Shown: piece after piece, positions 22,760 to 33,489 of the stretch
Position numbering within the stretch: the stretch's first letter is position 1
Layout: each line of letters starts with the position of its first letter
DNA from: Chondrilla cf. caribensis
Taxonomy: Eukaryota; Porifera; Demospongiae; Chondrillida; Chondrillidae
Length of the DNA: 64,000 bases
Direction: 5' to 3'
Assembly (NCBI GenBank): GCA_964020155.1
Contig: OZ026548.1
Coordinates: 2,253,897-2,317,896, forward strand
The notes under the pieces: generated by a model
The model's input: only the letters and a program-made list of their open reading frames with translations
Database searches by the model: none
Told to the model about the DNA's origin: nothing
Translations under genes and position numbers: made by a program

Positions 22760-22861
22760 CTCAGTAGCAGTTTCTATACTACACTGCACCTCTTCTATCA
22801 GGTATTTCACAATATCAATCTGACCTCCTCTTGTAGCAGCAAATAATGGGGTCCATTTGTA
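22760..22861 (-). CDS. Ankyrin exon (one repeat)
   Basis: A 102-nt phase-0 exon: acceptor TGATTAG, donor GTGAGC. It encodes YKWTPLFAATRGGQIDIVKY and LIEEVQCSIETATE, a clear ankyrin repeat with TPLF in place of TPLH. Confidence 0.85.
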
Positions 22862-23249
22862 CTAATCAAAGATGAGAATATTGAAGATAATTGGTGCAAA
22901 TTAGTATGTAACATTTACTGATGCCAAGTACTTCCAATATACTATAATATTGAGTCAATAAAAAAAACTATTAATATATAGCTGCAATTGGAACCTAAAT
23001 AAACTTTACACAATATATGGTAGAAGTGTGAAATAATCATGTTAATTAAATACAATTATCATTATGGACATTTATTGTCATGATAATGAGTTAAGTATAA
23101 TCGTGTTATTGCTTTCACTCTTGTTTTCTTCCAGAGATGCATGTAATTAAGTTGAAGTTTTTCTGGCTCAATTAAAATCTTGACTGAACCGATTTATGTA
23201 TTGCTTTACCAATAACTTCATTAGGTTGACAGTCTATGTATTTCAGCTA
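22862..23249. other. Intron, nothing recognised
   Basis: AT-rich sequence without exons or repeats that I can identify. Confidence 0.5.
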
Positions 23250-23761
23250 CCGTACATGCGGAAATTTTCGCAGTACTTAACTTTCACTGTTGCATAACTT
23301 TGAGGATTTTCGTGGATGTTATTTTTGCGGTTGTGGGCCAAATCAAATATATTATTTTTGAGTTTAAAAGGTTCGAGTTAGAGAGCTTTATCCGTGGTTT
23401 CATGTTTAATATGCATCGTGGACGCCTCGCGAAGAAGGGGTACTTCATTGCGCTCGGAAATCACTAATAGAGAAGATCCCTATGCTGTAGCTGTCGACAT
23501 CTTATCCAAATTCAGGATGAACAAAAATACTTGAATCTTTGGTCAATGCTTTATTTAAAATAACACTAAACCTATTGTCCTTTGCTCTGTTGTAGTCGTG
23601 TTTTGCAACATGCACTGTTCATCGAAAATAGATGGCCACTTTATTATGCTATGTATTCGCAAGTACCATAATAATAATTCGCGGATTAAACTTTGGCGGA
23701 TGACTAGGCATTCCGCGAAAACCATGAAAGTTTAGTACCGTGAAAATTTCCATGCATATGG
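23250..23761. mobile_element. Pogo-related MITE with a possible HIRAN remnant
   Basis: A 512-bp element flanked by TA (23248-23249 and 23762-23763), with inverted repeats of about 45 bp. The left end is CCGTACATGCGGAAATTTTC; the right end is complementary to CCATATGCATGGAAATTTTC. The ends resemble those of the element at 4746 (CTGTATAGCGGGAAA). Internal plus-strand bases 23465-23500 encode TNREDPYAVAVD, which resembles the NIHDPYCIGV segment of that element's HIRAN-like region. No transposase is present. Confidence 0.7.
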
Positions 23762-23763
23762 TA

Positions 23764-24922
23764 CTTTGTTATTATCAACCTATTTTCCTTAACAGTAATA
23801 TAGTCACAAAGCAACAATAATAATAACAGCAATAATATTATAATTATAGTAAATTCTGAAATTACACCCAAATAACAGAAATCATAATAACTGCATAATA
23901 TGATATATATAATAAGGTAAAGGCTCCTAATTTGGAACACTTTGAGCTTTTAACAGGAACAGCTCCCGGATGAAAGCATTACTCTAGCTTAAATCATAGT
24001 AAGATGAACAGCGACTATTATACTTTGCAACATGACGACCGGTAGAATTGGTGAAATAAAATTGCTTCAACTTTGTGTCAAATTCTGATTCAAAATTCAA
24101 ATTAATTTGAGGTCTCCTCTTTAGTCCTGACACAAGTATGAAGCTGAAATGTGAATCCTGAGTGCAGGCTACTAGCGCAATAATAAAATCAAATGCAAGA
24201 TACAAAATAATAAGATAATACTTAATTATCTTATTATTAACTAGCAAGTGAGCCGAAGGCAGGCTCACCTGCTACGGCAAGTCGTGCGCATCTTCGCTGG
24301 TGGCAACAGAGGGTAGTTGCTATATATAACGACAGTAAGTTTAAAATTTGATCGTTGGACGACAGTCAATCGAGTCGACCGATAACCGGAAGTCTCTGGG
24401 ACGATAATTAAAAATGGCCATCAGTCACGAAGGAAAAAACAGAAATAGAAGGTTCTCTCCACATGGACAGTTAGACGGTTGATTTTAACCCGTGGAGGAC
24501 ACTTCCCAAACCATACTTCATAATCCCTGAGAGTTTGGTGGCACCCCGTGGAGTAGTTTTCGCCCGAATCGCGAACAAACAAACAAACGAACTGAATTAT
24601 ATATATATATATATATAGATATCGAAATTTCTCAAGTTGAACCATCAAATTTATCAGCAGGAAAACTTAAGTTTAAAAATCTTTGAGAAATCTAAACTGA
24701 GATGCACATTAGGCTCTGACACATGCAAACTATACTGTTTTCAATTACTGTTGCAGTAACTGTAGTGAGGTGTACATTAATTTATAACTTTTTACTGAGG
24801 TTGGGAAATTGGAGAGTGATGAGCCTATCAGCAATGCCAAACAGATGTCATGAAATATGGAATTACTCGATAAACATGTTAAAGACATAGGATTGTGGTA
24901 TATACACCTAATGAAGATTTAC
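23764..24922. other. Intron with AT-rich and (TA)n sequence
   Basis: Holds a (TA)n tract of about 20 bp at 24597-24616 and a short hairpin GTGAGCCGAAGGCAGGCTCAC at about 24247. I see no exon. The GC-richer stretch 24240-24420 may be an unrecognised insertion. Confidence 0.45.
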
Positions 24923-25024
24923 CTTTCCTTTCACATTAGGGTCACAGTGGTAGGTGTTCAGTAACTCTTGTAGGACTTCCATGTGTCCATTGTAAGCAGC
25001 AAAATGTATTGCTGTCCATCCATA
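24923..25024 (-). CDS. Ankyrin exon (one repeat)
   Basis: A 102-nt phase-0 exon: acceptor CCCTTAG, donor GTAAAT. It encodes YGWTAIHFAAYNGHMEVLQE and LLNTYHCDPNVKGK, close to the ankyrin consensus. Confidence 0.87.
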
Positions 25025-25486
25025 CTAAGGGATGATTAGGAGATATTATGTTTATACAAAATCAAAATCAATTATTCTGTGGATTAAATATCAGTATCAA
25101 TATAATTGGAAATTGATTATTTTTCAATTTTAATTGGTAAACGAGAATATTTGTTTGAATCATTGGAAATATATTGTTGAGGTATATTCACTCAAATAAA
25201 CCTTAAAGGGACACTGCATCGAAAAATTAAACCCGTTGTAAACATTACACGTCGAATATTAGATCCGAAATCGGCGCCGTTAGTGAGATCGAGCTTCGTA
25301 AAGTTTCGTTTTCGAAGACATTTTCACCCCTTTCCGCCATTGTGGTGTGACGTCACTGGCGTGAAAGTTGATTTTACAGCTATCGTACTGTATGTAAAGA
25401 GCGAGTCCAATCCGCCATGATAACTTCACAACAACTTTATCTACGTCCTCAAAACTACTTCACTTGTACCACAGCTAGTCTAAATC

Positions 25487-25570
25487 ATGCCTTATTGTAT
25501 GGTTTTCGGTTGTAACAATGACAGCAAGGCAAGGCACTGGACTAAAATTAATGACTGGATTCTGCAGTAA
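25487..25570 (+). pseudogene. Possible THAP zinc-finger start, truncated
   Basis: ATG at 25487 begins MPYCMVFGCNNDSKARHWTK and stops after 27 codons. The spacing of MxxCxVxGCxN matches the first half of a THAP zinc finger, a DNA-binding domain common in P-element transposases. The C-terminal Cys and His ligands are not seen. The match is short. Confidence 0.35.
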
Positions 25571-25884
25571 CTGATCTTTTTCCGGACACTCGTATCTTCC
25601 TTCATACAGAAGCTATGGACTTGACACAAACACCGTTTCTTAGCTCTTCTTCCTTTTAGTGCCGTCCATAAATTCCATTGGAAAAAAGTATTCCATCGCT
25701 TTGTAGCAAAAATTTTTGCAAGCAAATTGATCAATTCCCGGACTATTCGATCAATATTAGAGGACAAGAGCTAAAGCATGGGTTACAAGTTGTGAAACGT
25801 CTGGAAAACTACACAAATAATAGCTTTACATGTCTACTTATTAAATATTATCTAAATATTAAAGTTAAAGGTGCATATGTATTA

Positions 25885-26078
25885 CTTTGAGGAAATCCGA
25901 ACAAGTTTTCTGACCACCTGTGACAGATTGAATTTCGACCGATTTTATACTATTTTTTAGAATTTATATGAGCTGAATTGCGCCATTCAGCCCATATAAA
26001 TTTCTACTGGTAATATAAATTCATCCGAAATTTGGTCTGACATAGGGGGTTGAATAACTTGTTCGTATTTCCTCAAAG
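25885..26078. mobile_element. Nested MITE, 194 bp
   Basis: Inverted ends CTTTGAGGAAATMCGAACAA inside TA duplications (25883-25884 and 26079-26080). It is inserted in the TTAA-flanked element, so it is the younger of the two. Confidence 0.75.
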
Positions 26079-26568
26079 TATAATATATCGACCTCTTATT
26101 TTCAGATTTTTAAGTAAGTATTAGCTCGTGTGTGTATCCACCGCATGGACTGACGATAAGCGGCCAGTCGAAAAGTCGCCAAGGAACGGGTACCTGAATC
26201 CTCAAAACATACTTCTCACATTGCTACCAGAGCAGTTTGCAGCACTTCCAAATCCAAACACACTCGCTCGTAGCTTGGATGGTTTGTAATACAAACATTT
26301 CTGAGTCTTTCCCGGCGATTTTCCAATGCTTCGGTTGTCATCAAAGGTTCGACGAGGTACGGTTCTACATGCTACGACACGGTGGGTTATGGAATTTCAC
26401 GCCAGTGACGTCATCAAGATGGCTACCACTACCTAGGTTTTGTGGGTTATGCGGCGAAATTTCTCCTAAACGGTACATCGTACAACGGTGTCATTGCATA
26501 TGAGTTAATTTTTTGGTAGTATCTATCATTTTAAGGCCATTTCATTTTTCGATGCAGTGTCCCTTTAA

Positions 26569-27482
26569 ATTGTAGCCATGATGATATTATTAGGTGGGAC
26601 ACAATCAATTAATACACTGTAGCTCTCCACAAATGATACCATACACTTTTGCTTGTTCATAATTATTATGTCACAGGATTGTGTGGGCAGTAAGTAATCT
26701 ATGTAGAAAATACCAGACCGGGATACTGGTATATGTATATGTGGACGATTTTCCAACAATGAAACATGAAGGTACTACCATCTGGAGATGACTGATAATG
26801 GAGAGCTAACAGTGAGAGGAGCTTAATTATGAGCCTCTATTCCTACCAGCCCAAATACAGTAATTCAACATTATGATAACTAGTTGTGAACAAAGTTCAG
26901 AACCTCGCAAATAGATCTTGCATATCAAGATCTATGATATGACGTAGTTCAGTGACATCATCAAAAAATGTCTTCCAAAATGGACGTCATGATGGCCGAC
27001 CATTTGGTGTCCCGAACGACGAATTGGCGAACCCCTACTCTTCGGGGATGGAAATCGAAAAATCGTTGTGCAAAAAAGTTGACAATTGTTATTTGAATTG
27101 TCTTAAGGTACTTGGTAGTGATGCAGTCCGAAATTTGTCGACGGGAGGAATTGAAAAGTAAGTGCTCTTTTAACGGATCGTGTGTGAACCACAGGCAACC
27201 TTTGTCCAAGTTTGCCATTTCAATATATGCTGCGACATTGCCCCATTACCGTCGGTGGGACGACTTAGTGCTGATCGATTCGTTCAACGAACAATTTGCA
27301 TTCAAAGAAACCAAAAAGTGACCTAAATTGAACAATAGTGGCGGCCACCGCAATTAAGAGCGTGCATGGGCGGCTCGATCGGACTCCCCTAACGAACGGA
27401 AACAATTACTTCGCTAACGCTCGGTAATTAGATAAAAATTGGAAACAGGTGGTCTAAAAATGAACAACCTGAATGTACATAC
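26569..27482. other. Intron with an unidentified GC-richer segment
   Basis: Bases 26880-27430 are richer in CpG than their surroundings and may be an unrecognised insertion or captured promoter/exon. Open frames up to about 85 codons occur on both strands, but none has a family signature I know, and I see no terminal repeats. Confidence 0.4.
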
Positions 27483-27584
27483 CTTATTCATGACTAGTGG
27501 AATAATCTGTGAGGATTCTGAAGCAATTTCTTTTAACGTTGTCAGATCACCAGTTGCAGCTGAAGTAAGAATGGCTGTCTGCAC
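27483..27584 (-). CDS. Ankyrin-like exon (one repeat), kinase-proximal
   Basis: A 102-nt phase-0 exon: acceptor TACTAG, donor GTATGT. It encodes VQTAILTSAATGDLTTLKEI and ASESSQIIPLVMNK. It is the first ankyrin-sized exon after the kinase domain. Confidence 0.75.
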
Positions 27585-27654
27585 CTAGTACATGTGAACA
27601 GACACAAACAGAGTGAATGAATGACTAAAAATGAGCAGAAATGAACTTGATTAC

Positions 27655-27706
27655 CTGATCAGTTGGATCAAGACATGGCTGAGGTTCTATCATTTCTCTG
27701 AATAAC
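27655..27706 (-). CDS. Short linker exon between kinase and ankyrin repeats
   Basis: A 52-nt exon, acceptor ACTTACAG and donor GTAATC, encoding LFREMIEPQPCLDPTDQ in the frame that joins the next exon in phase 0. Its 5' junction expects two carried bases, which does not fit the phase-0 end of the kinase exon at 28522. Either another small exon lies between, or one splice site is misplaced. Confidence 0.5.
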
Positions 27707-28521
27707 CTGTAAGTAGGATTAGAAACAGTTCAATGATATCTGAAATTTCAATGAAAATTGACCCTCAGCCCTTACTAACTCTATAGAAATCCACGTTATT
27801 CCTTCCTGGGGGATTTCTTTCTCATATTCTAATGTAACCTTGCAGTGGTATTCATACAGCAGCAACTGCAGTGGGAATATGATATTAAAATTGTACACAG
27901 ATCGACTAGCACTACAGCAAATCTTAGAAGAAATAATGCCATTGCAAGGATATACAGAAATTATAAAAACTATGTTATGAGTGACTGTCACAAATTTTCA
28001 TTCTCAACACCTCACAACTTGAAAAGCAATTTAGCTATTAATAAATTAAAAAAGAACTGACAAAAAATGACTCCATTTTCTCATGGCTAGTAGCACATTT
28101 TGCATTTAAATTCGTCAAATTCTGATCTTCAGAGCTTTAATGTGAGGGAACTATAACACAAAGTCGTCTTAACACTGTCAGCTATTTTCAACAATTAATA
28201 ACGCAGTTATTAAGTAAATGTTCTGATGTCTATTGAGAAAATCATGTCTTGAATTGCTATAAAGTTACAATTTATTGCAAGATTCATCTACTACACAAAG
28301 TGAGGTTCCAAACTGTAACGAGAAGTTAAAAATTGACAAACTGTATTTCCTACGTGGGTTAATCTACAAATCATGCATGCAGGCAAATTTTGCTGTACAT
28401 AAAACATCCAGGTCTTTCAAATCATCAACTGAAGACCCTAGAATACTAATAAAAATGTATTGATTGAAAGTCTATAATGTTTAAACTTAAAGTGACTACA
28501 GTACATGAGTGCACATCTCAC
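27707..28521. other. Intron, nothing recognised
   Basis: AT-rich sequence between the kinase exon and the linker exon. A small missing exon may be here, but I cannot place it. Confidence 0.4.
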
Positions 28522-29241
28522 CAGGCGATTCAAGTGCTCATACAATTGTGTACTTTGTGGACGCTTCTTTGGGTCATCTTCCAAACAGAGAATAACAAGT
28601 GGCTTTAAAGGATGGTCCTGTGGCAATTTGGAGAGATCATTACCACGGCGAAGAACCTCCTTCACTGACCCGATGTTGATTGGAACCACAACAGGCGACT
28701 GCTGGGTAGCCACTTCTAGCATCAAAACGCCAACAGAGAAGGTATCGATTTTTTCGTTGTATCGACAGTCTTGTCGAAGCGCTTCGGGTGGCATATAGGT
28801 AATCGCTCCCGGACCAAGCGAGTTGAAATACACCGCGGTGTGATCTTTCAGTCGAGACTGACCGAGGTCACCAATCTTAACAACGCCATCCTCGGTGATC
28901 ATGATATTTTTGTCGTTAAGGTCTCGATGAACGATTGGCTTTGGGAGAGAGTGAAGGTAGCGAAGTCCTCTAACGATGGACAGACATATTTCAATCGCTT
29001 TTTGTCGACTAAGCTTCTCTTTATTTCTCAGCAAATACTCCCGAAGGTTTTCCTTCATCCTTTCCATTACAAGAATCGGTTCACCGGTTTCTTCATCGTG
29101 ATAAGCGCCGTAGAACTTGACGATGTTAGGATGGTTGGCCTTTTCGAGGAGCTGACATTCTCGATGAAAGCTGCTTATGAGATTCTCTTCGGTTCCCTCT
29201 GCTTCAAGAAGTAGTTGGTGAACTTTTTTCACGGCTACCCA
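28522..29241 (-). CDS. Tyrosine-kinase-like catalytic domain, main exon
   Basis: This exon carries most of a TKL-type protein kinase domain: the beta3 Lys (WVAVKKVHQLL), the alphaC Glu (SFHRECQLLEKANHPNIVKF), the catalytic loop VHRDLNDKNIMI with Asp and Asn, the Mg-binding DLG (KIGDLGQSR) in place of DFG, MPPEAL in place of APE, and a C-lobe with EKIDTFSVGVLMLEVATQQS. All catalytic residues are present, so it is probably active. The exon starts after a TTTCCAG acceptor supplied by the CACTG-ended transposon and ends at CTG|GTGAGA. Its role is unknown; the domain is N-terminal to ankyrin repeats. Confidence 0.9.
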
Positions 29242-31419
29242 CTGGAAATAAAAAATCTGTTTACTAGATGAAAAAGATCTAAAAATAAGTCATTTTGGAA
29301 GCTAACTGTGGTGAGACAATATATTGCTAGAAATAAGAACTCCTGTTCTGCAAATCAGTTTTTCCATCTAGATTCAAGTAGGTCATGTACTAAAATCATT
29401 TTTTTAATTTTAGTATTGAATCTTATTATTAGAGATCAATATTGTAAGAATCTAAATTCAGCCAAAATGCATGTGTTTTTAGGCGTTGCCAACATAGTAT
29501 CAATAATGAGATTAAAATAAGAGAAAAACTGTGAAGTAAAATTAAATAATACTTGTGTAAATGATCAAAAATGAGTTCCAACAGAAAAGGATGCGACTTT
29601 CAATGCAAATAGAGTGATACCCGAGCATGGATGGTCACTGTCAAAACTACTCTGTGAGTCTGAGATTTCCATCACTGCCCGGCCCTCTCCATTAGCAACT
29701 GCTCTGAAAAGACTGGTGTATGCAACAGAGCACTTTCTCCTTGCTTAAATCCCTAGCAGTTCCGTCTGCAGGAATTCCATCACTTCCGTCACCTCACTAG
29801 AAAACTTCAGATGGTGTACGTGGCAAAACGCAGTCAAAATCAGTGCCATGTTGGCAATGTTGGACCTCAGAGGGATCCTCAACATGACCTTTTGGTCACA
29901 CATCAATACATCAATGTACTGTCCTCCATTTCATCCAGTGAGCCAAGCACGGCTATACATAAGGGCCATGTTTAGCTGGTAACCTCAGCTTACAAATTAG
30001 GTCCAGTGACTGAAAGTAGAAACAAAAGGGACTGTAACAAGCATTCCAAATGCACACACAATTTATATATATCTGACCTCTTCAATGCACAAAATGTGTG
30101 CCAACCACTCGGCAATGGACAACTTTGAGCGCTTAGGCTTTAACTTGGACACAAGCATCAATAGAGAGTCCATTTCTGTTAAGGATTACACAAATTATAT
30201 ACTGTAACATTACACTCAAGCACACTGACATGCAATCTGCATGAGCAACACTAAACATACCATGTACGAATTCATTCTTGCAAGGGCAGAAATTAAAACT
30301 GACAATACAGACACCAAGCAGTCCATCCACTTTTTTGAACATTGCGAAATGCTTCGAGAAACGAGGATGTCGTCTCAAACCTCTTTCCATGCTTGTGGAA
30401 AAGTTCTTGAAGCAACTGTATAGTGAGAAATGCAACTATACATACTACCCTCATGTACTGTATAGCAGACAAATTGCACTTACAAACAGAGAGATCTTAA
30501 AGGAAGGATATCAATGACATCCACAATCTTCTTGTATGGGATTCCTCTATGTTCAAACCAGGTAAGTTGTTGAGGTCTCTGGATGCATAATCATGGTTTA
30601 GCTATGTCTCAACAAAGCAAATATGTAGTTAAACAGACGTACCTCAGGAACTCCCGTGACAGCCAAACCTTCTGGATCATCGAGGCTTTTAGGGGCCAAG
30701 TTGAAGAGCATCTTGTCCAGTCTTCTTTTTCAGCTGGTATTGGCAAAAATTTTGTTAATGAGTACGTTCCCAAAACAGAATCCATCCGTTTACCATCCAA
30801 CAGATGTAATGCCTATAAAAGAATCATTACTAGAGAGTCCATCCACGTACTTTCTAGTTCCTTGTCTTCAGTTTCGCTGAGAATTCGAGACGATAATAGT
30901 TGCTGTTTCAACTCCTCTGGAGTAAATGAAGACTTCTAGGCATTCTTCCGGCCATTTTCGAACCTCGCACGCGGCAAATTTGAGAGAAGGAACCAATCAA
31001 ATGAACTTCCGCTGAAACGCGCACGTACGCAATCTGAAAATACGGCATTAAAGTTTCATTTCAAGATTTGCAAATACCAGACAACTGGAAGTTAGCTGGC
31101 AGTGGAAGTGGATCTTACATTGAAACAGGAATGTCTAATAATTATCATAAAACAAATCTTGATACGAAATAAAATCACTAACTTTAAGTTTCTTTCTATT
31201 ATTGAGTTATGGTTTATGTAAGAGGACTGGAAGTAAGATTTAGCCTTGACACTGATCTTAAAGTGAGACATTGAGTCATCTAGGTTTTAGTTTGGTGCTC
31301 CTGGTGATGAGATTGGAGTTTCAATACAAAATTTTTACATCTAGCTACAAGGTTATCCTTCTTCTTTAAAGATTAATTTCATTAGTTTGGTCTGAATACA
31401 AGATTTTTTATTTCCAGTG
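29240..31419. mobile_element. CACTG-ended DNA transposon forming a kinase-gene intron
   Basis: A 2180-bp element with 19-bp perfect inverted repeats (CACTGGAAATAAAAAATCT at 29240-29258 and its complement at 31401-31419) and a 2-bp CC duplication. The intronless paralogue at 33541-33570 reads GGCTACCGGTTGACC; here GGCTACC is followed by the element and then CCGGTTGACC. CACTG ends with a 2-bp duplication resemble EnSpm/CACTA elements, but I see no transposase. On the minus strand its end, TTTATTTCCAG|TG, is a strong 3' splice site. Donors are a GC at 31420-31419 or a GT at 31399-31398. Both keep the kinase in frame. Confidence 0.85.
29745..30950 (-). pseudogene. Gene-like segment inside the transposon, unidentified
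   Basis: The minus strand shows exon-like pieces separated by short introns: FTPEELKQQLLSSRILSETE, an intron of about 39 bp (GTACGT...TTATAG), ALHLLDGKRMDSVLGTYSLT, WPLKASMIQKVWLSREFLR, LTWFEHRGIPYKKIVDVIDI, EMDSLLMLVSKLKPKRSKLS, and a final MLRIPLRSNIANMALILTAF ending at a stop at 29745. No in-frame ATG is seen for the first piece (a TAG precedes it). I do not recognise the family. It looks like a host gene captured with its introns, now probably decayed, or the element's own gene. Confidence 0.5.
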
Positions 31420-31552
31420 CCGGTTGACCGTTTAGTTCTCCTTCATACACAGTCCCCCACGCACCTCGATTAATCTCTCTTCCGATGGTCAATGTAGCTG
31501 GCTTCGGTGGGAAAAGACTCTCCACTGTTATACGACGGTGGGAGGCAGCCAT
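31400..31552 (-). CDS. First exon of the kinase-ankyrin gene (glycine-rich loop)
   Basis: Minus-strand ATG at 31552-31550 starts MAASHRRITVESLFPPKPAT and leads to the kinase P-loop (IGREINRGAWGTVYEGEL) and NGQP. The start is supported by the paralogue at 33723, which keeps the ATG. The coding exon ends either at 31421, using a GC donor, or at 31400, using a GT donor inside the transposon and adding ALEIKNL. An upstream ATG at 31594 is possible but less supported. Confidence 0.8.
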
Positions 31553-33489
31553 TTGTGGACACGTCACAAATCGTACATTCCTCAGGATGAACATTCCAGC
31601 AAATGTACAAGGACACGCCTAATCACAGGTATCAAAACAGAAAACAAGCGGAAGATCAACCTGAAATAACGGACCTGCGGCCATCTTGAAACGACGATGT
31701 GTGGGGGGCGTGTCGCTTTAAACTGAGTGGCTGACGGAGAATCATTAATAATTTTTGGTAGTCTTACTGATGCTATCATCCTTTCGCTTGTCTTGTCGCT
31801 AGTTGATCAGTGTGTTTGGTCTCGCGTAGCCAGCCCCTTTTCCGACCGTATCCTCATTCGGGCGCTGGGCCGAGATGTTCCAAGTGACTTCGTAGGCGCC
31901 CATAATAAACGCCTGCCCAAGTTGACACCAGAACTTGTGCAATTGAACGCTTAGTATTTCTTGGTAAGATCAGAGGGTGAGTGTTATGAGTTGATATCGA
32001 AGCAGTTTGTGGTTGGATATACATAGGTAACCTTTGCACACTTGATGTGTGTAACTTTCGGACACCCTCACTGGTACCACTGTGTCGACTCGTAGGGTTT
32101 TCATTCTTGTCCTCTTTTTTGTTACAGTACTTGGCAGCCATTTTAATAGCAGCTTTCTATCTCTTGCATGCCCAGATTGGCATCTGTTGGTGGATGGTAA
32201 AGGTATTATACTTTTGCACATCAAATGTTACATTAATGAGGACAATGACCTAAGAAGTCACTATCTTTACTGCTGTCACTTGCAATCATTCATACATCAG
32301 CTTTTGATCGGCCTGGAGATTGTGTACACATGATGGTTATGTGTACCTACTTCAGATGTGACATTCATGACTCAACACTGGCACCACAAGTCACTATCTG
32401 GGCTGTCCTTACTAGCAGTGATTAGTATATGTGTCTGTAATTGATTGGCCTACAAGTTGAATAAAGGTATATGTCTGTATATGCAAGTAGTACAGTCTAT
32501 CATGGGGTCTTTTGGGGTTTACTGTGATTCATTTCATATTCACTTTTAATGGGAAACAAGAGATCCATAAATACCATATGTGATGTAGAGAATGTAATAG
32601 TTACCCCTGTGAATATACTAAGCATGATTTGGCTTGTCCATTGAAAATCAGAGAGCTTCATATTTAACACTATTATATACAGTTTTGTTTGAGAATAGGG
32701 TTAGAAATGCATGTAATTTTCAAGGTGTGTAACAAGGCACACAGCTGCACTTTCATTGAAAGCTGTTTTCCAACAATTGCAGACAGTTCACAGTGCAGTA
32801 AACAATGCACTGTACCCTGGCATCCCTTGATGTATGATTTTATCATAACATAAGTACCCCTTTCCCTACATTTGTTTCCTCCTGCTCACATTCTGATTCA
32901 ATTTCAACTGACTGACATTACAGAGACTCTTATTACTCTACGTTTTTGGGTGTGAGTGTGGTGTGTACTGGAACTATAGTAGCCCATGTGTTATATACCA
33001 GCAGTTCATTGTTTATATAACTACATATACACCAGCAGTGGTTTATATAACTACATATGCACCACCACTGATAGAGTCCCACTGTAATACATGTCATACA
33101 TTGTACAGGGTGGTGTGATTGCTATAGCTGCCTGTGATGATGACGTACGTACGTAGAAATGATGCATCTGCTCGTAGATATGAATTTGGTCTACAAGTAA
33201 CAGACCAGGATGAGGTTTGTATGCCTGGTATATGTGTATGGAAGGTATATAGGGCGTGGCATCCATTTAGGGACACCATGAATAATCGGACATCTGTACT
33301 AACCCGTGCGGAGGCCGTTTGTTACAATTCTTGGCTCACCCGATGGGCAGACAAAAATATCGTGGTATACCGAGAGAGAACTGGATTAACACTTCCTAAC
33401 AAAGTTACGATTGAAAATGTGAAGTGTCCGAAAATATATATTTTGGGACGGAAGGCATGTATTTTGGGACACTTTGGGATGAAAGCTGC
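31553..33489. other. Upstream region of the kinase gene; no gene called
   Basis: Bases 31560-31960 are GC-richer and probably hold the promoter of the minus-strand kinase gene. A plus-strand frame at 31727-31954 has no recognisable domain. Bases 32000-33480 are AT-rich with no exon I can support. Confidence 0.45.

Larger units (their letters stand above)
25207..26564. mobile_element. TTAA-flanked DNA transposon with a THAP-like start
   Basis: A 1358-bp element. Both ends read AGGGACACTGCATCGAAAAA inward, and both flanks are TTAA (25203-25206 and 26565-26568), the target preferred by piggyBac-type elements. The repeats do not start CCC as in typical piggyBac, so the superfamily is unsure. It contains a nested MITE (25885-26078) and a short THAP-like sequence. 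No complete transposase is visible. Confidence 0.72.

Noticed and set aside
24240..24420. Possible promoter or first exon in the GC-richer stretch
   Set aside because: No start codon in a sensible frame and no splice sites that lead anywhere.
31727..31954. Plus-strand frame of 75 codons in the kinase upstream region
   Set aside because: No recognised domain; the region looks like promoter or dispersed repeat, and the frame could be chance.
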